From assembly GCA_020445605.1 (NCBI GenBank), contig JAGRGH010000049.1, positions 62,001-126,000 of the forward strand: a stretch of 64,000 nucleotides of DNA. The letters are read 5' to 3'. The stretch comes from Chromatiales bacterium. GTDB lineage: Bacteria; Pseudomonadota; Gammaproteobacteria; JAGRGH01. Within the stretch, counting starts at the first letter, position 1. The number at the start of each line of letters is the position of its first letter. This document shows, piece by piece, positions 10,854 to 19,819 of this stretch. The position numbers were made by a program, and so were the translations under genes. Below the pieces are notes generated by a model. That model ran no database searches and had not been told where the DNA came from. It saw nothing but the letters and a program-made list of their open reading frames with translations.

Positions 10854-11594
10854 TTGTCCAACCCGCCCGGCACGCTTGCAGTCGCCTGGGTTTTGCATGC
10901 GCGCGCCTACCGGGAAACCAGCCTGCTGCTCGACTGTCTGCTGAGGGCGCACGGCCGGGTCAGTGTCGTCGCGCGTGGCGCCCGATCGGCCCGCTCGCGC
11001 CAGCGCGCGCTGTTGCAGCCGTTCGTGCCGCTGCTGATCGATCTGCACGGGCGTGGCGAGGTGCGAACCCTGCGCACCGCGGAGGCCGCTGGCGCGGCGT
11101 ATCTGCTCCAGGGCGAGGCGCTGGCCTGCGGCTTCTATCTGAACGAACTTCTCACCCGGCTGCTTCCGGCCCACGAGGCGCACGAGGCGCTGTTCGATGT
11201 CTATGGTCGGGCGCTGGAAGGCATCGCGGTGGCCGGGAGTTCGGCTGACCTGGCCCGCAGCCTGCGACTGTTCGAGCGCGATATGCTCGGTGAACTCGGT
11301 TACGCGCTGGTGCTGGATCGCGACGCCGTCACGGGCCGTTTGCTCCAGGCCGATGCGCAGTATTGCTACCGAGCGGATTTTGGACCCGTGCCGGACGGGG
11401 CGGGCCAGGTCGGTGCTTCGCACCTGCCGGGCAGGGCATTGCTGGACTTCGCCCGCGGCGAGATCGCCGATGCCGATCTTGCGGCCGTGCGCGCGCTGAC
11501 GCGCGCAGCGATCGATATTCTGCTCGATGGCCGGCCGCTGGCCAGTCGCGCGCTGCTGCGCGGCGCGCACATGGCGCGATCGCCGACCCGCTGA
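10854..11594 (+). CDS. recO: DNA repair protein RecO
   Basis: A 246-residue mediator that loads RecA on SSB-coated single strands with RecR and RecF. The N-terminal OB fold contains AWVLHARAYRETSLLLDCLL, and a helical C-terminal domain follows (YLNELLTRLLPAHEAHEALFD). Gammaproteobacterial RecO proteins lack the zinc finger of other phyla, and none is seen here. The start is TTG at 10854, 3 nt after the era stop. The gene order era-recO-pdxJ is classical. Confidence 0.93.
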   Translation: MSNPPGTLAVAWVLHARAYRETSLLLDCLLRAHGRVSVVARGARSARSRQRALLQPFVPLLIDLHGRGEVRTLRTAEAAGAAYLLQGEALACGFYLNELLTRLLPAHEAHEALFDVYGRALEGIAVAGSSADLARSLRLFERDMLGELGYALVLDRDAVTGRLLQADAQYCYRADFGPVPDGAGQVGASHLPGRALLDFARGEIADADLAAVRALTRAAIDILLDGRPLASRALLRGAHMARSPTR

Positions 11595-11657
11595 GCACGG
11601 GGGTGCATGCATGGCGGTACACTGCGCGGCCCCGGACCAACCTCCCGAACTCCAGCC

Positions 11658-12383
11658 ATGAAACTCGGCGTCAACATCGATCACGTCGCGACCCTGCGTC
11701 AGGCGCGTGGCACGCGCTACCCTGAACCACTGCATGCCGCATTGCTCGCAGAGCAGGCGGGCGCGGATGCAATCACGGTGCATCTGCGCGAGGACCGCCG
11801 CCACATCCAGCTGCGCGATGTCGAAATGCTCGCCGCCAGCGTGCAGACGCGCGTGAACCTGGAGATGGCCGCCACGGCGGAGATGGTCGACGTCGCCTGC
11901 CGGATCCGGCCCGCCGACTGCTGTCTGGTGCCCGAACGCCGCGAAGAACTGACGACCGAGGGCGGACTCGACGTGGCCGGACAGCGCGACGCACTCACCG
12001 CCGTCTGTGCCCGTCTCGCCGAGGCCGGTGTGCGGGTGTCGCTGTTTATCGACGCCGATCGCCATCAGCTCGATGCGGCGAAGGCGGTTGGCGCGCCCGT
12101 GATCGAACTGCACACCGGGCAGTACGCCGACGCGCCGCCCGGTACGGCGCGCGCGCAGGAACTCGCGCGGCTGGCGGACGCCGTCGACTACGGACTGGGT
12201 CTGGGCCTGATCGTGAATGCCGGACACGGGCTCGATTACCACAACGTCACCGACGTCGCGGCGCTGCCCGGAGTGAGCGAGCTGAACATCGGCCACGCGA
12301 TCGTCGCGCGCGCGCTGTTCACCGGGCTGGGTCCGGCCGTCGCCGAGATGAAACGGCTGATGCTGGCGGCGGCAAGGTGCTGA
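11658..12383 (+). CDS. pdxJ: Pyridoxine 5-phosphate synthase PdxJ
   Basis: A 241-residue TIM-barrel enzyme that condenses 1-deoxy-xylulose 5-phosphate with aminoacetone phosphate in vitamin B6 synthesis. Start [19 protein letters not shown] is diagnostic. [13 protein letters not shown] and ELHTGQYA carry active-site residues, and [14 protein letters not shown] binds phosphate. The ATG at 11658 is chosen over an upstream in-frame ATG because the family begins at this motif. Overlaps the next gene by 7 nt. Confidence 0.97.
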   Translation: MKLGVNIDHVATLRQARGTRYPEPLHAALLAEQAGADAITVHLREDRRHIQLRDVEMLAASVQTRVNLEMAATAEMVDVACRIRPADCCLVPERREELTTEGGLDVAGQRDALTAVCARLAEAGVRVSLFIDADRHQLDAAKAVGAPVIELHTGQYADAPPGTARAQELARLADAVDYGLGLGLIVNAGHGLDYHNVTDVAALPGVSELNIGHAIVARALFTGLGPAVAEMKRLMLAAARC

Positions 12384-12940
12384 TCGGCGCGCCCAACGCC
12401 GAACTGGCCGGCGTGCTTGCGCGCGCCGAGCGCCTGTACACGGATGCCGAGATCGGCACGGCAATCAGCACACTCGCCGGGCGGGTGAACGCGCGTCTGG
12501 GCACCGAGGTCTGGACCGCGATGTGCGTACTGCACGGCGGGGTCGTATTCGCCGGGCGACTGCTGGGCCAGCTCACGGCGCCGGTGCGACAGGACTACGT
12601 CCACGCCTCGCGCTATCGCGAGCGGCTGGGCGGCGACCAGCTCAAGTGGCGGGCACACCCGGCGACTGAGATTGGAAGTGCGCGCATTCTGCTGCTCGAC
12701 GACATTCTGGACGAAGGCATCACGCTGGATGTGCTGCGCGCGCAGCTCCTGGAAGCCGGGGCGGCCGAGGTCGTTTCGGCGGTGCTGGTGCGCAAGAATC
12801 GCGCGCAGCCGCCGGCCTGCGAGGCGGATTTTTTCGCCCTGGAGGTGCCGGACCGCTATGTCTTCGGCGCCGGCATGGACTACAAGGGCTGGTTTCGAAA
12901 CGCGCCAGGGATCTTTGCCGCGAGTCTCGCGGACAGCTGA
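12377..12940 (+). CDS. Hypoxanthine-guanine phosphoribosyltransferase
   Basis: A 187-residue type I phosphoribosyltransferase. The PRPP loop reads [15 protein letters not shown], and [13 protein letters not shown] supplies the pyrophosphate-binding region. [20 protein letters not shown] is the purine-site tail typical of the Pseudomonas-type enzyme. It starts at GTG 12377 inside the pdxJ 3-prime end. It likely converts hypoxanthine (and guanine) to the nucleotide. Placement next to a methylthioinosine phosphorylase suggests it recycles the hypoxanthine that enzyme releases. Confidence 0.9.
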   Translation: MLIGAPNAELAGVLARAERLYTDAEIGTAISTLAGRVNARLGTEVWTAMCVLHGGVVFAGRLLGQLTAPVRQDYVHASRYRERLGGDQLKWRAHPATEIGSARILLLDDILDEGITLDVLRAQLLEAGAAEVVSAVLVRKNRAQPPACEADFFALEVPDRYVFGAGMDYKGWFRNAPGIFAASLADS

Positions 12941-12946
12941 GTCGGC

Positions 12947-13720
12947 ATGGGATCGCACGGCAAATCAACGCCGCGCCTCGCCCTCATCGGGGGCACGGGG
13001 CTTGACGCGATTACGGGCTTCGAGCCGCTCACCGACGCCGCACCGGTCACGGCGTTCGGTCCGGCCTCGGCGCCACTTGCGAGTGGAAGGCTCGGCGGAC
13101 TGCCCGTCCTGTTTCTGGCCCGGCACGGGACCGCTCACAGCATTCCGCCGCACGCGATCAACTATCGCGCCAACATCGCGGCACTGCGCGAGGCCGGCGC
13201 GACCCATGTGGTGGCCGTGGCCGCAGTCGGTGGAATTGGCCCGAATTGCGGCGCTGGCGCCCTGGTGGTGCCCGACCAGCTGATCGACTACACCTGGGGC
13301 CGGGAGCACGCATTCGCTTCAACCGTGCTTGCACCGGACAGCCACTTCGACTTCACCGAACCGTATTGCGCAGAGCTGCGTGCGGCGCTGCTGGCAGCGG
13401 GTGCGGCCGCGGGTGTGGCCTTGGTCGACGGCGGGGTCTACGGCGCGACGCAGGGTCCGCGACTGGAGACTGCGGCCGAGATTCGCCGGCTGGCGCGCGA
13501 TGGCTGTGACCTGGTCGGGATGACCGGCATGCCCGAGGCCGCATTGGCCCGCGAGGCCGGACTTTGTTACGCGACGCTGGCCGTGGTCTCGAACCGCGCC
13601 GCGGGACTGGGCGGCGAGATCACGATGGACGAAATTCACGGCGTGCTCGCCTCGGCGATGCACACGGCCGGACGGGTGCTGGAGGCCCTGGGGCAGGGGT
13701 GGCGAAGAAAAGGGCTCTGA
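12947..13720 (+). CDS. S-methyl-5-thioinosine phosphorylase (MTAP/PNP family)
   Basis: A 257-residue phosphorylase. IGGTGLD is the N-terminal family motif and FLARHGTAHSIPPHAINYRANI the phosphate/ribose-site segment. VYGATQGPRLETAAEIRRL and GMTGMPEAALAREAGL form the nucleoside site. The pairing with a hypoxanthine phosphoribosyltransferase matches the Pseudomonas route, in which methylthioadenosine is deaminated to methylthioinosine before phosphorolysis. An ordinary MTA phosphorylase cannot be excluded from sequence alone. Six nt separate it from the upstream gene. Confidence 0.85.
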   Translation: MGSHGKSTPRLALIGGTGLDAITGFEPLTDAAPVTAFGPASAPLASGRLGGLPVLFLARHGTAHSIPPHAINYRANIAALREAGATHVVAVAAVGGIGPNCGAGALVVPDQLIDYTWGREHAFASTVLAPDSHFDFTEPYCAELRAALLAAGAAAGVALVDGGVYGATQGPRLETAAEIRRLARDGCDLVGMTGMPEAALAREAGLCYATLAVVSNRAAGLGGEITMDEIHGVLASAMHTAGRVLEALGQGWRRKGL

Positions 13721-13740
13721 TAATCCTCTAGCCGCCGGCG

Positions 13741-14367
13741 CTACGCGTTCTCGCCTTCGCTCACCGGGGTGACCCGCACGATGATGCCGAGCACGGGATG
13801 ATCCAGATAATGGGTCTCGCTGCTGCGCATTCGGCGATGCGCGTTCATTTCAAACCGCTCGGTTCCGGCGTTCGGGTCCAGACTGCTGCCGCTCAGGCTG
13901 AGTTCGGTGTTCACATGCAGGAACCGCTTGCGTTCAACGCGGATCTGGCCGTCCAGTCGATAGGTCTGTAGACCGAAACGCAGCGGCTGGACGTCGATTA
14001 CCGGTACCGGTGAGCTGGTCTGTGCGTCCTGACGCCAGCCAAAATGCCGCAGCAGCCGATAGGCGCCGTTCGCGCTGATCGCGCTGGCGGCAGCCCCGAG
14101 CGTGAGCTGCCCGGGCAGCATCTGGGGGTATTGGGGTGCTGCGATCGTCGTCGGGAGGGGCAGGGGCTCGATGGTCTGCGGCAAGCCCTGAAACCCGGCA
14201 GGCTCGACCATGGTCCGTTCCTCGCCGGCCAACAGCCCGGCGACGTGCGCGAAGATGATGATTTCGACGTCGTATTCGCGTACCTCGGCGGCGCGCGCCG
14301 GAGTAACGGCAACCAGCGCCAGCAGCAGGCTGGCGCCCAGTGAACTGACGCTGGTTGCTTTGGTCAC
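13741..14367 (-). CDS. CsiV-family exported protein (peptidoglycan-binding, cell-separation type)
   Basis: A 208-residue protein with a clear signal peptide (about residues 1-26, ending TPARAAE). The mature protein begins VREYDVEIIIFAH and ends YLDHPVLGIIVRVTPV, both hallmarks of the CsiV family described in Vibrio as a periplasmic peptidoglycan-binding factor needed with the low-molecular-weight penicillin-binding proteins. Its start overlaps the stop of the upstream substrate-binding gene by 4 nt. The function here is inferred from family similarity only. Confidence 0.75.
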   Translation of the reverse strand: MTKATSVSSLGASLLLALVAVTPARAAEVREYDVEIIIFAHVAGLLAGEERTMVEPAGFQGLPQTIEPLPLPTTIAAPQYPQMLPGQLTLGAAASAISANGAYRLLRHFGWRQDAQTSSPVPVIDVQPLRFGLQTYRLDGQIRVERKRFLHVNTELSLSGSSLDPNAGTERFEMNAHRRMRSSETHYLDHPVLGIIVRVTPVSEGENA

Positions 14368-15260
14368 AGGCCGCCGGTGCGCTGCGCGGTCAGACGCTCG
14401 GCGAGCGTGCGCGCGAACAGGTTGGTTGCCTCCAGATAGGGCACGGTACCGTTCTTGCGCATGATCTCCTGGCCTTCGTCGCTGTAGGCGAATTCGATGA
14501 ATTTCTTTACGTCACCGACCCGCGGGTTGTCAGGATTGTACGCGAGATACAGTGGGCGATAGAGCAGGTAGGCGCCACTGCGCACGTTCTCGTAGCTCGG
14601 CTCCTTGCCGTTCAGCGCGAGAATCTTGACGTTGCGCTTGCGCGCGCTGGAAATACCGGTCATCGCGATGGCTTCCGGATCGGCCTCCAGCGCCTTTTCC
14701 AGTGGCCCGGTCGAGGCGAATTCCTGCCCGCCGACGAACTCCTGGTTGACGTTGTCGAAGATCAGCTGGCGGATCGTGTAACCGACACCCGAGACCTTGC
14801 CCTTGCGGAAGTACAGCTTCAGCGGGCGATCCGGGCCGCCGACCTGTTTCCAGTTCGAAACCTTGCCGAGATAGATGTCGCGCAGGTTGTCGATGGTCAG
14901 GCTGTCGACGGGATTGCCCGGATGCACGATCGCCACCAGTGCGTCCCAGCCAACAGGCGCGAGCCGCGTGTTGGCCTCGGCGCCCTCACCGTACAGGGAG
15001 TGCCGGCAGCTGCCGCCGATGTGGGCCTTCTGCGAGGAGACCTCGCGGATGCCGCGTGTCGCCCCGCCGCCGTCGATGATGATTTTCTGGCCGGTACGCG
15101 CCTCGTAACCCTTTGCGAGGGCTTCGACGTACGCCTTCTTCGAGATACCACAGCCCACCCACACGAGCGCTTCGTCGGCGATTGCGGTCTGGCTGGCGGA
15201 GAAGATCAGGCTGGCCGCCACAACGGCCAGCAGGGGATGCTCAACTCGATGCACACTCAT
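14364..15260 (-). CDS. Phosphate-type periplasmic substrate-binding protein (PstS-like), orphan
   Basis: A 298-residue protein from ATG 15260, with a signal peptide up to about residue 28. The PBP-like domain has the oxyanion-site pattern GGGATRGIREVSSQKAHIGG and ends with FIEFAYSDEGQEIMRKNGTVPY. This is the family that includes PstS and PstS-like proteins of unknown ligand. No permease or ATPase genes (pstC/A/B) lie nearby, so the transport partner must be elsewhere or the protein acts alone. Two cysteines in the mature part (WVGCGISKK and IGGSCRH) are unusual and could form a disulfide. Confidence 0.8.
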   Translation of the reverse strand: MSVHRVEHPLLAVVAASLIFSASQTAIADEALVWVGCGISKKAYVEALAKGYEARTGQKIIIDGGGATRGIREVSSQKAHIGGSCRHSLYGEGAEANTRLAPVGWDALVAIVHPGNPVDSLTIDNLRDIYLGKVSNWKQVGGPDRPLKLYFRKGKVSGVGYTIRQLIFDNVNQEFVGGQEFASTGPLEKALEADPEAIAMTGISSARKRNVKILALNGKEPSYENVRSGAYLLYRPLYLAYNPDNPRVGDVKKFIEFAYSDEGQEIMRKNGTVPYLEATNLFARTLAERLTAQRTGGL

Positions 15261-15493
15261 TTCGGCCACCTCGGGCTTTGTAGTAAGTAGGTCGCCCGGC
15301 CAGTATCCGTCCGGACTGTTGCGACCTGTTTCGGTCGTGGCGAGTCCATTCAAGAGCTGCGGTTCGGGCGCGCCCCCAAAACGCGCGCTCTCCGTGCTCA
15401 GAGAGGAAGTCTGGCAAAACGGGCGGGATTCTGTAAGGGTGTAGCGGTGTATGACCGCGATACTTTCGCCGGTTTTGTGAACTGGTTCACAGT

Positions 15494-16411
15494 TTACGGC
15501 GCCAGTTCTGCGGCGATTTGCCAAAAGCTCTCGAGCCGCTGCCGGGTGATCTGGCCTTCCTCGGCGGCCTCTCGTACGGCGCAGCCAGGCTCTTCGAGAT
15601 GTCGGCAGTCCCTGAACCGGCAGCGCCCCAGGAACGGACGAAACTCGCGGAACCCGCGTGCGACCTCGCTGCGTTCGAGGGTTCCGAGCCGAAAGCTCCG
15701 CACGCCGGGCGAATCGATCAGCGCGCCGTCCTGCGGTTCAAGCCGATAGCGGACGGTTTCGGTCGTCGTGTGGCGGCCGATCCCAGTCGCCTGCGAAACG
15801 GCGCCGGTGCGGATGGAATCATCGCCCAGCAGTTCGGCGACGATGGACGACTTGCCGACACCGGATACGCCCACGAATGCGCTGACCTGAGCATGCAGGG
15901 AATCCAGCAGGGTGTTCCATCCCAGGCGCTCTGGAACCGAAACCCGGATCAGCTCGTAGCCGATCTCCGGGTACCCGGCCAGTGTGTCCGCCACCTCACC
16001 GGCCTTGGGCAGATCGCTCTTGTTCAGCACGATGACGGCCCGCAGCCGCTGGTTCTCCGCCGCGACCAGGTAGCGGTCGATCAGAGACAACGGGGTCGCC
16101 GGTTCGACGGCGACGACGATCACGAGCTGGGTGAGATTCGCCGCCAGTGGCCGGGATCGACCGCTGGCGGTGATGCGTTCCAGGAGATTGTTTCGGGGCA
16201 GCAGCCGTTCAATGACCGCCGTGCCGTCGCCGGTGACACGACACTCGACCCGATCTCCGGCGACCAGGTCGTCCGAACTGCGGCGGAGCAGACAGTCGAG
16301 GCGCTCGCCGTTCTCTGTTTCAACGATCGCCTGCGAACCGTGGCGTACGACCACGGTGCCGCGAACGACGGCGTTGTCAGCGTGCGGCGGGGAACTTGTA
16401 GTAGCTGGCAT
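15494..16411 (-). CDS. rsgA: Small ribosomal subunit biogenesis GTPase RsgA
   Basis: A circularly permuted GTPase for late 30S maturation, 305 residues. After an N-terminal OB fold the motifs appear in permuted order: G4 VLNKSDLP, then G1 GVSGVGKSS, then G3 DSPGVRSF. The C-terminal zinc site is CRFRDCRHLEEPGC. The annotated start at 16411 overlaps the cytochrome gene upstream by 35 nt. A GTG at 16354 would give a shorter protein lacking the first strand of the OB fold. Confidence 0.95.
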   Translation of the reverse strand: MPATTSSPPHADNAVVRGTVVVRHGSQAIVETENGERLDCLLRRSSDDLVAGDRVECRVTGDGTAVIERLLPRNNLLERITASGRSRPLAANLTQLVIVVAVEPATPLSLIDRYLVAAENQRLRAVIVLNKSDLPKAGEVADTLAGYPEIGYELIRVSVPERLGWNTLLDSLHAQVSAFVGVSGVGKSSIVAELLGDDSIRTGAVSQATGIGRHTTTETVRYRLEPQDGALIDSPGVRSFRLGTLERSEVARGFREFRPFLGRCRFRDCRHLEEPGCAVREAAEEGQITRQRLESFWQIAAELAP

Positions 16412-16670
16412 TCAGATGGTCGACCACGGCGACGATGTCGTCCTCGAACCATTTCAGTCCCAGTGACTGTTCGCACCGGCCGACCTGCGCGTGCAGCGCA
16501 TCGCGCGTCGTAACCCTGCGGCTGGCGCGGGTGTACGGTGAACTGTCGTGACAGTGCATGCAGTTTTCGTCGTGCAATGTCTTGCCATCGGCCGCAAGCG
16601 CGGTAGGTCCGGCTGCGGTCGCCACGACGAGCGCGGCCGACAGGCCGATGAGATCGCGAAGAGTCGACAT
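16377..16670 (-). CDS. Small exported c-type cytochrome
   Basis: A 97-residue protein from ATG 16670 with a signal peptide (about residues 1-26, ending ALAADG). One haem-binding motif, CMHCH, follows soon after. A second conserved block is VGRCEQSLGLKWFEDDIVAVVDHLN, giving one extra cysteine, and the C-terminus YYKFPAAR resembles green-type/monohaem cytochromes of sulfur or denitrifying bacteria. Electron carrier in the periplasm; partner unknown. It overlaps rsgA and lies 70 nt downstream of the M48 protease gene. Confidence 0.82.
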   Translation of the reverse strand: MSTLRDLIGLSAALVVATAAGPTALAADGKTLHDENCMHCHDSSPYTRASRRVTTRDALHAQVGRCEQSLGLKWFEDDIVAVVDHLNASYYKFPAAR

Positions 16671-16739
16671 ACGAGGGCTCCAGGGGGCGGGTGGGGGCGA
16701 CATTGTTCGGGTAACGCTGGCCGGCGGCGAGTCGGGCTG

Positions 16740-17993
16740 TCAGGCGGATTCAAGTCCGGCAAGCCGATCGATGCGCTGGGATGCCGGCGGATGACTGTGA
16801 TGAAACGCCGAATACAGTGGGTCGACGGTCAACGAGGACGCGTTGTCACGATAGAGCTTGACCAGGGCGTTGATCAGAGAGCGTGCCCTGGCATGTCGGG
16901 CCGCGAACGCGTCCGCGGCAAATTCGTCGCGCCGGCTGAGCCAGGAGAACAGCGGCTGCAACAAGACCATCGCGACGGGCGCAACGAGGATGAACAGGAC
17001 CAGCCCGAGATACTGCGACGGCAGCTCGACGCCGAGGCCGCGCTGGAACGCCGGGCTTTCGATGAGATATGCGGCGAGTGCGAACAGTGCGACCGCGAGT
17101 CCGGCGATGCCGAGCAGACGTCGGGTGACGTGATGCAGCCGGAAATGGCCGAGTTCGTGCGCGAGCACGGCCTCGATCTCGTCGCCTTCGAGGCGCTCGA
17201 GCAGCGTGTCGAACAGCACGATGCGTTTGTTGCGCCCGAAACCCGTGAAGAACGCATTGCCGTGCGCGGAGCGGCGCGAACCGTCCATGACCTTGACGCC
17301 GCGGTCGCGAAATCCACAGCGTTGCAGAAGCTCGCCCAGGCGCGCGGCGAGATCGGCATCGTCGAGGCCGCGAAACCGATTGAACAGCGGTGCGATCACG
17401 GCCGGATACAGCCAGGTCATCAGCAGCGTGAAGGCGATCCACACCAGCGCCCCGGCGATCCACCAACGGTCACCGAGGGCGTCGATCAACCACAGCAGCA
17501 GAGCGACAAGCGGCGTGCCGAGCGCCAGCATCAGCAAGGTTCCAACCACCAGATCGCGAATGAACAGCATCGGGGTCGTGCGGTTGAATCCGAAGCGCTT
17601 TTCAGTCACGAATGTCTGCCATGCATTCATCGGCACGGCGAGAGCACCGTTGATCAGCAGCACGGACAGCAGCACGGCCAGACCGGTTCCAAGTGTGCCG
17701 AACTGGTAGGTCCGCCAGAAGACATCCAGCCAGGCCAGCCCGCCGCCGAGTGTCCAGCCGAGCAGGACCAGAGCGCCGAACACGAGATCGATCATCCCGA
17801 GCCGGGTGTTTTCGATCCCGTAGGCGATGGCGCGCTGGTGATCGGCCAGCGAGATCTCGTCGGAGAAACGTGCGGGCACGCGGTCGCGGTGTCGCGCGAG
17901 ATGTCCGAGCTGTCGCGATGCCAGCCAGATCTGCACGATCGTCGTGGCCGCCAGCGCGACCGCAAACGTCACAGTCACGCCGAATTCACTCAT
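16740..17993 (-). CDS. M48 family membrane metallopeptidase (Ste24/CAAX-protease type)
   Basis: A 417-residue integral-membrane zinc protease from ATG 17993. Several hydrophobic helices precede the catalytic motif AVLAHELGHFRLHH, whose HELGH supplies two zinc ligands; the third lies in FAADAFAARHARARSL. The N-terminal CAAX-protease extension (residues about 1-200, YQFGTLGTGLAVLLSVLLINGA) distinguishes it from HtpX. It likely degrades misfolded membrane proteins or lipoproteins; the bacterial substrate is unknown. Divergent from orn across 77 nt. Confidence 0.9.
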   Translation of the reverse strand: MSEFGVTVTFAVALAATTIVQIWLASRQLGHLARHRDRVPARFSDEISLADHQRAIAYGIENTRLGMIDLVFGALVLLGWTLGGGLAWLDVFWRTYQFGTLGTGLAVLLSVLLINGALAVPMNAWQTFVTEKRFGFNRTTPMLFIRDLVVGTLLMLALGTPLVALLLWLIDALGDRWWIAGALVWIAFTLLMTWLYPAVIAPLFNRFRGLDDADLAARLGELLQRCGFRDRGVKVMDGSRRSAHGNAFFTGFGRNKRIVLFDTLLERLEGDEIEAVLAHELGHFRLHHVTRRLLGIAGLAVALFALAAYLIESPAFQRGLGVELPSQYLGLVLFILVAPVAMVLLQPLFSWLSRRDEFAADAFAARHARARSLINALVKLYRDNASSLTVDPLYSAFHHSHPPASQRIDRLAGLESA

Positions 17994-18070
17994 GATGCGC
18001 AAGCACACTGCTTGGCCAAGCGGCTAGAATCACGGCCCGATTCCAGGCCACCCGCGAATACCCGCCGACG

Positions 18071-18625
18071 ATGATGCAAAGCACGGAAAACCTGATCTGG
18101 ATCGATCTCGAGATGACCGGGCTCGATCCGCTGAACGACCGGATCATCGAAATCGCCACCATCGTGACCGACAGTGAACTGAAACCGATCGCACAGGGCC
18201 CGGTGCTGGCCGTGCATCAACCGGCCGCCACGCTGGCCGCGATGGACGAATGGAACCGCACGCATCACGGTGCGTCCGGCCTCGTCGCACGTGTGCGCGA
18301 GAGCACGATCGACGAGGCGTCCGCCGAAGCGCAGACGATTGCATTTCTCGAGCAGTGGTGTCTGCCCGGCAGCTCGCCGATGTGCGGCAACAGCATCTGC
18401 CAGGACCGGCGCTTTCTGGCGCGCTGGATGCCCAGGCTCGAGGGGTTTTTCCACTATCGCAATCTCGATGTCAGTACGCTCAAGGAACTCGCGCGGCGCT
18501 GGGCGCCGCAGGCGACTGCGGGCTTTCGCAAGTCGGCTCGGCATCAGGCGCTGGACGACATCCTGGAATCCATCGAGGAGCTGCGGTTTTACCGCGAGCG
18601 GCTGTTCGTACAGGGGCTGAGCTGA
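18071..18625 (+). CDS. orn: Oligoribonuclease
   Basis: A 184-residue DEDDh 3-5 exoribonuclease that removes 2-5 nt RNAs and pGpG. Motifs: [13 protein letters not shown] (ExoI, D and E), [16 protein letters not shown] (ExoII) and [14 protein letters not shown] (ExoIII, H and D). Essential in many gammaproteobacteria for finishing mRNA decay and c-di-GMP turnover. It is convergent with the exosortase operon, with only 24 nt between stops. Confidence 0.97.
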   Translation: MMQSTENLIWIDLEMTGLDPLNDRIIEIATIVTDSELKPIAQGPVLAVHQPAATLAAMDEWNRTHHGASGLVARVRESTIDEASAEAQTIAFLEQWCLPGSSPMCGNSICQDRRFLARWMPRLEGFFHYRNLDVSTLKELARRWAPQATAGFRKSARHQALDDILESIEELRFYRERLFVQGLS

Positions 18626-18649
18626 TCGCAGCGGGCCACCGCGTGATCA

Positions 18650-19246
18650 TCATTTCCCGCGTCGGGTCGCGGCAAGTTGAGGCACCAGATCGCCGACGAA
18701 GTTCCGGTACAGCGCCAGCCAGATGACCAGCGGCGAAACCGCCGGCAGGATCAGGTAACCGAACTGGTAACCCAGCGCGATGAATTCTCGAGCCGTGTCG
18801 GTGATGCCGACGGCCGCGGTCGTGGCGACCGGCAACTTCAGTGCGATGACCTTGAGCACTTCGAAGCTCAGGCCCCAGGCCTGCACGGGCACCAGCAGCA
18901 GCACGCCCCAGAGCAGCTTGCCCCATTTGTCGTTCAGCGATTCCGGAACCGCCAGGATCAGCGCCGCCAGCAGCGGCAGGCTGTAACCGTACATCAGCGG
19001 ATTCAGCGCAAAGCCGATGCGCGAGCCGGCGCCGTCGCCAAGTGCCGTGACCACCCGCAGCCGGTTGCCCTGCTGACCGATCTCCGTGATCACCTGCGGC
19101 ATGAAGGTCGATAGCACCCAGTCGGTGACGAACACCACGGGGCGAATCAGCGCCGGCGCGAACAGGTACCAGGCCGCAAATGCGAGCGGCAGCCAGATCA
19201 CGACACGCAGCAGAAAGCGATGAATGCCGGGCTTGTCGTCGGACAT
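18650..19246 (-). CDS. Exosortase H-associated membrane protein
   Basis: A 198-residue protein with about four to five hydrophobic segments (RVVIWLPLAFAAWYLF near residue 15, MYGYSLPLLAALILAV near 85, LLWGVLLLVPVQAWGL near 110, FGYLILPAVSPLVIWLALY near 170). It begins 4 nt after the xrtH stop on the same strand. Its order and size match the membrane protein that accompanies exosortase H in other proteobacteria. Family function is undetermined; a role in the export or sorting of IPTL-CTERM proteins is inferred from the association. Confidence 0.75.
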   Translation of the reverse strand: MSDDKPGIHRFLLRVVIWLPLAFAAWYLFAPALIRPVVFVTDWVLSTFMPQVITEIGQQGNRLRVVTALGDGAGSRIGFALNPLMYGYSLPLLAALILAVPESLNDKWGKLLWGVLLLVPVQAWGLSFEVLKVIALKLPVATTAAVGITDTAREFIALGYQFGYLILPAVSPLVIWLALYRNFVGDLVPQLAATRRGK

Positions 19247-19250
19247 GGTT

Positions 19251-19787
19251 TCAGGCCTGCGCGGATTCGGGCGTGGAATCGCCCGCGGACGGGGTTTGCG
19301 TTTGTTCCGGCTCCTTCGGCAGCAGCCGCAGCCAGATCAGGAACACGATCAGCGCGTCCAGCATGATCAGGGCCTGCCACAGATACAGGTGCGCCCATTC
19401 AAAGACGTCCATGTTCCACTGGCCGATGTAGAACAGGCTGATCACGCGCACCAGGTTCAGTACATGGATCGCCGCGAAGCCCGCGAGCAATCCGTAAAAC
19501 TTGTGTTTCCACGTGGAAGGAAAGGCGAGAATCGCCGCCAGCAGCACGATGCTCGCCTCGATGCCGTTGCAGCCGGCTTCGATCGAAACGGCGAAATGGT
19601 TCTTCGTGTGCTGCAGGATCTTCCCATAGGAGACCACGTCCGGATCGAACATGGTCACCAGGGTCGCGCTTGCCGCCGCGACCAGCCCGGTCCACGGCTC
19701 CACGACCCAGCGCTGTCCGAACGGCGTGAGTTCGCCGACGAACAATACCGCCTGAATCAACAGAAAAAGCAGGAAAAATCGCAGCAT
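19251..19787 (-). CDS. xrtH: Exosortase H (IPTL-CTERM-type protein sorting)
   Basis: A 178-residue multi-helix inner-membrane transpeptidase from ATG 19787. The exosortase catalytic set is visible: Cys73 in IEAGCNGIEAS, Arg114 in NLVRVISLFY and His133 in FEWAHLYLWQA. Exosortases cleave C-terminal PEP-CTERM-like tripartite sorting tags; the H type pairs with IPTLxxWG-like tags. The region between residues 75 and 160 is almost all membrane. The last 20 residues are Pro/Thr/Glu-rich and cytoplasmic. No tagged substrate gene or exopolysaccharide cluster occurs in this window. It follows queG by 32 nt, so the two could be co-transcribed. Confidence 0.88.
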   Translation of the reverse strand: MLRFFLLFLLIQAVLFVGELTPFGQRWVVEPWTGLVAAASATLVTMFDPDVVSYGKILQHTKNHFAVSIEAGCNGIEASIVLLAAILAFPSTWKHKFYGLLAGFAAIHVLNLVRVISLFYIGQWNMDVFEWAHLYLWQALIMLDALIVFLIWLRLLPKEPEQTQTPSAGDSTPESAQA

Positions 19788-19819
19788 CGGCCCGGTACGC
19801 GGAAAGTTGGCGGGCGATT

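Noticed and set aside
9720-12464. 914-codon minus-strand open frame across rnc-era-recO-pdxJ
   Set aside because: It is antisense to four well-recognised genes; the product is Arg/Gln/His-rich with no domain. High GC third positions create such long shadow frames.
16548-18074. 508-codon plus-strand open frame over the M48 protease
   Set aside because: Shadow of the membrane protease; Gln/Arg/His-rich composition with no hydrophobic core.
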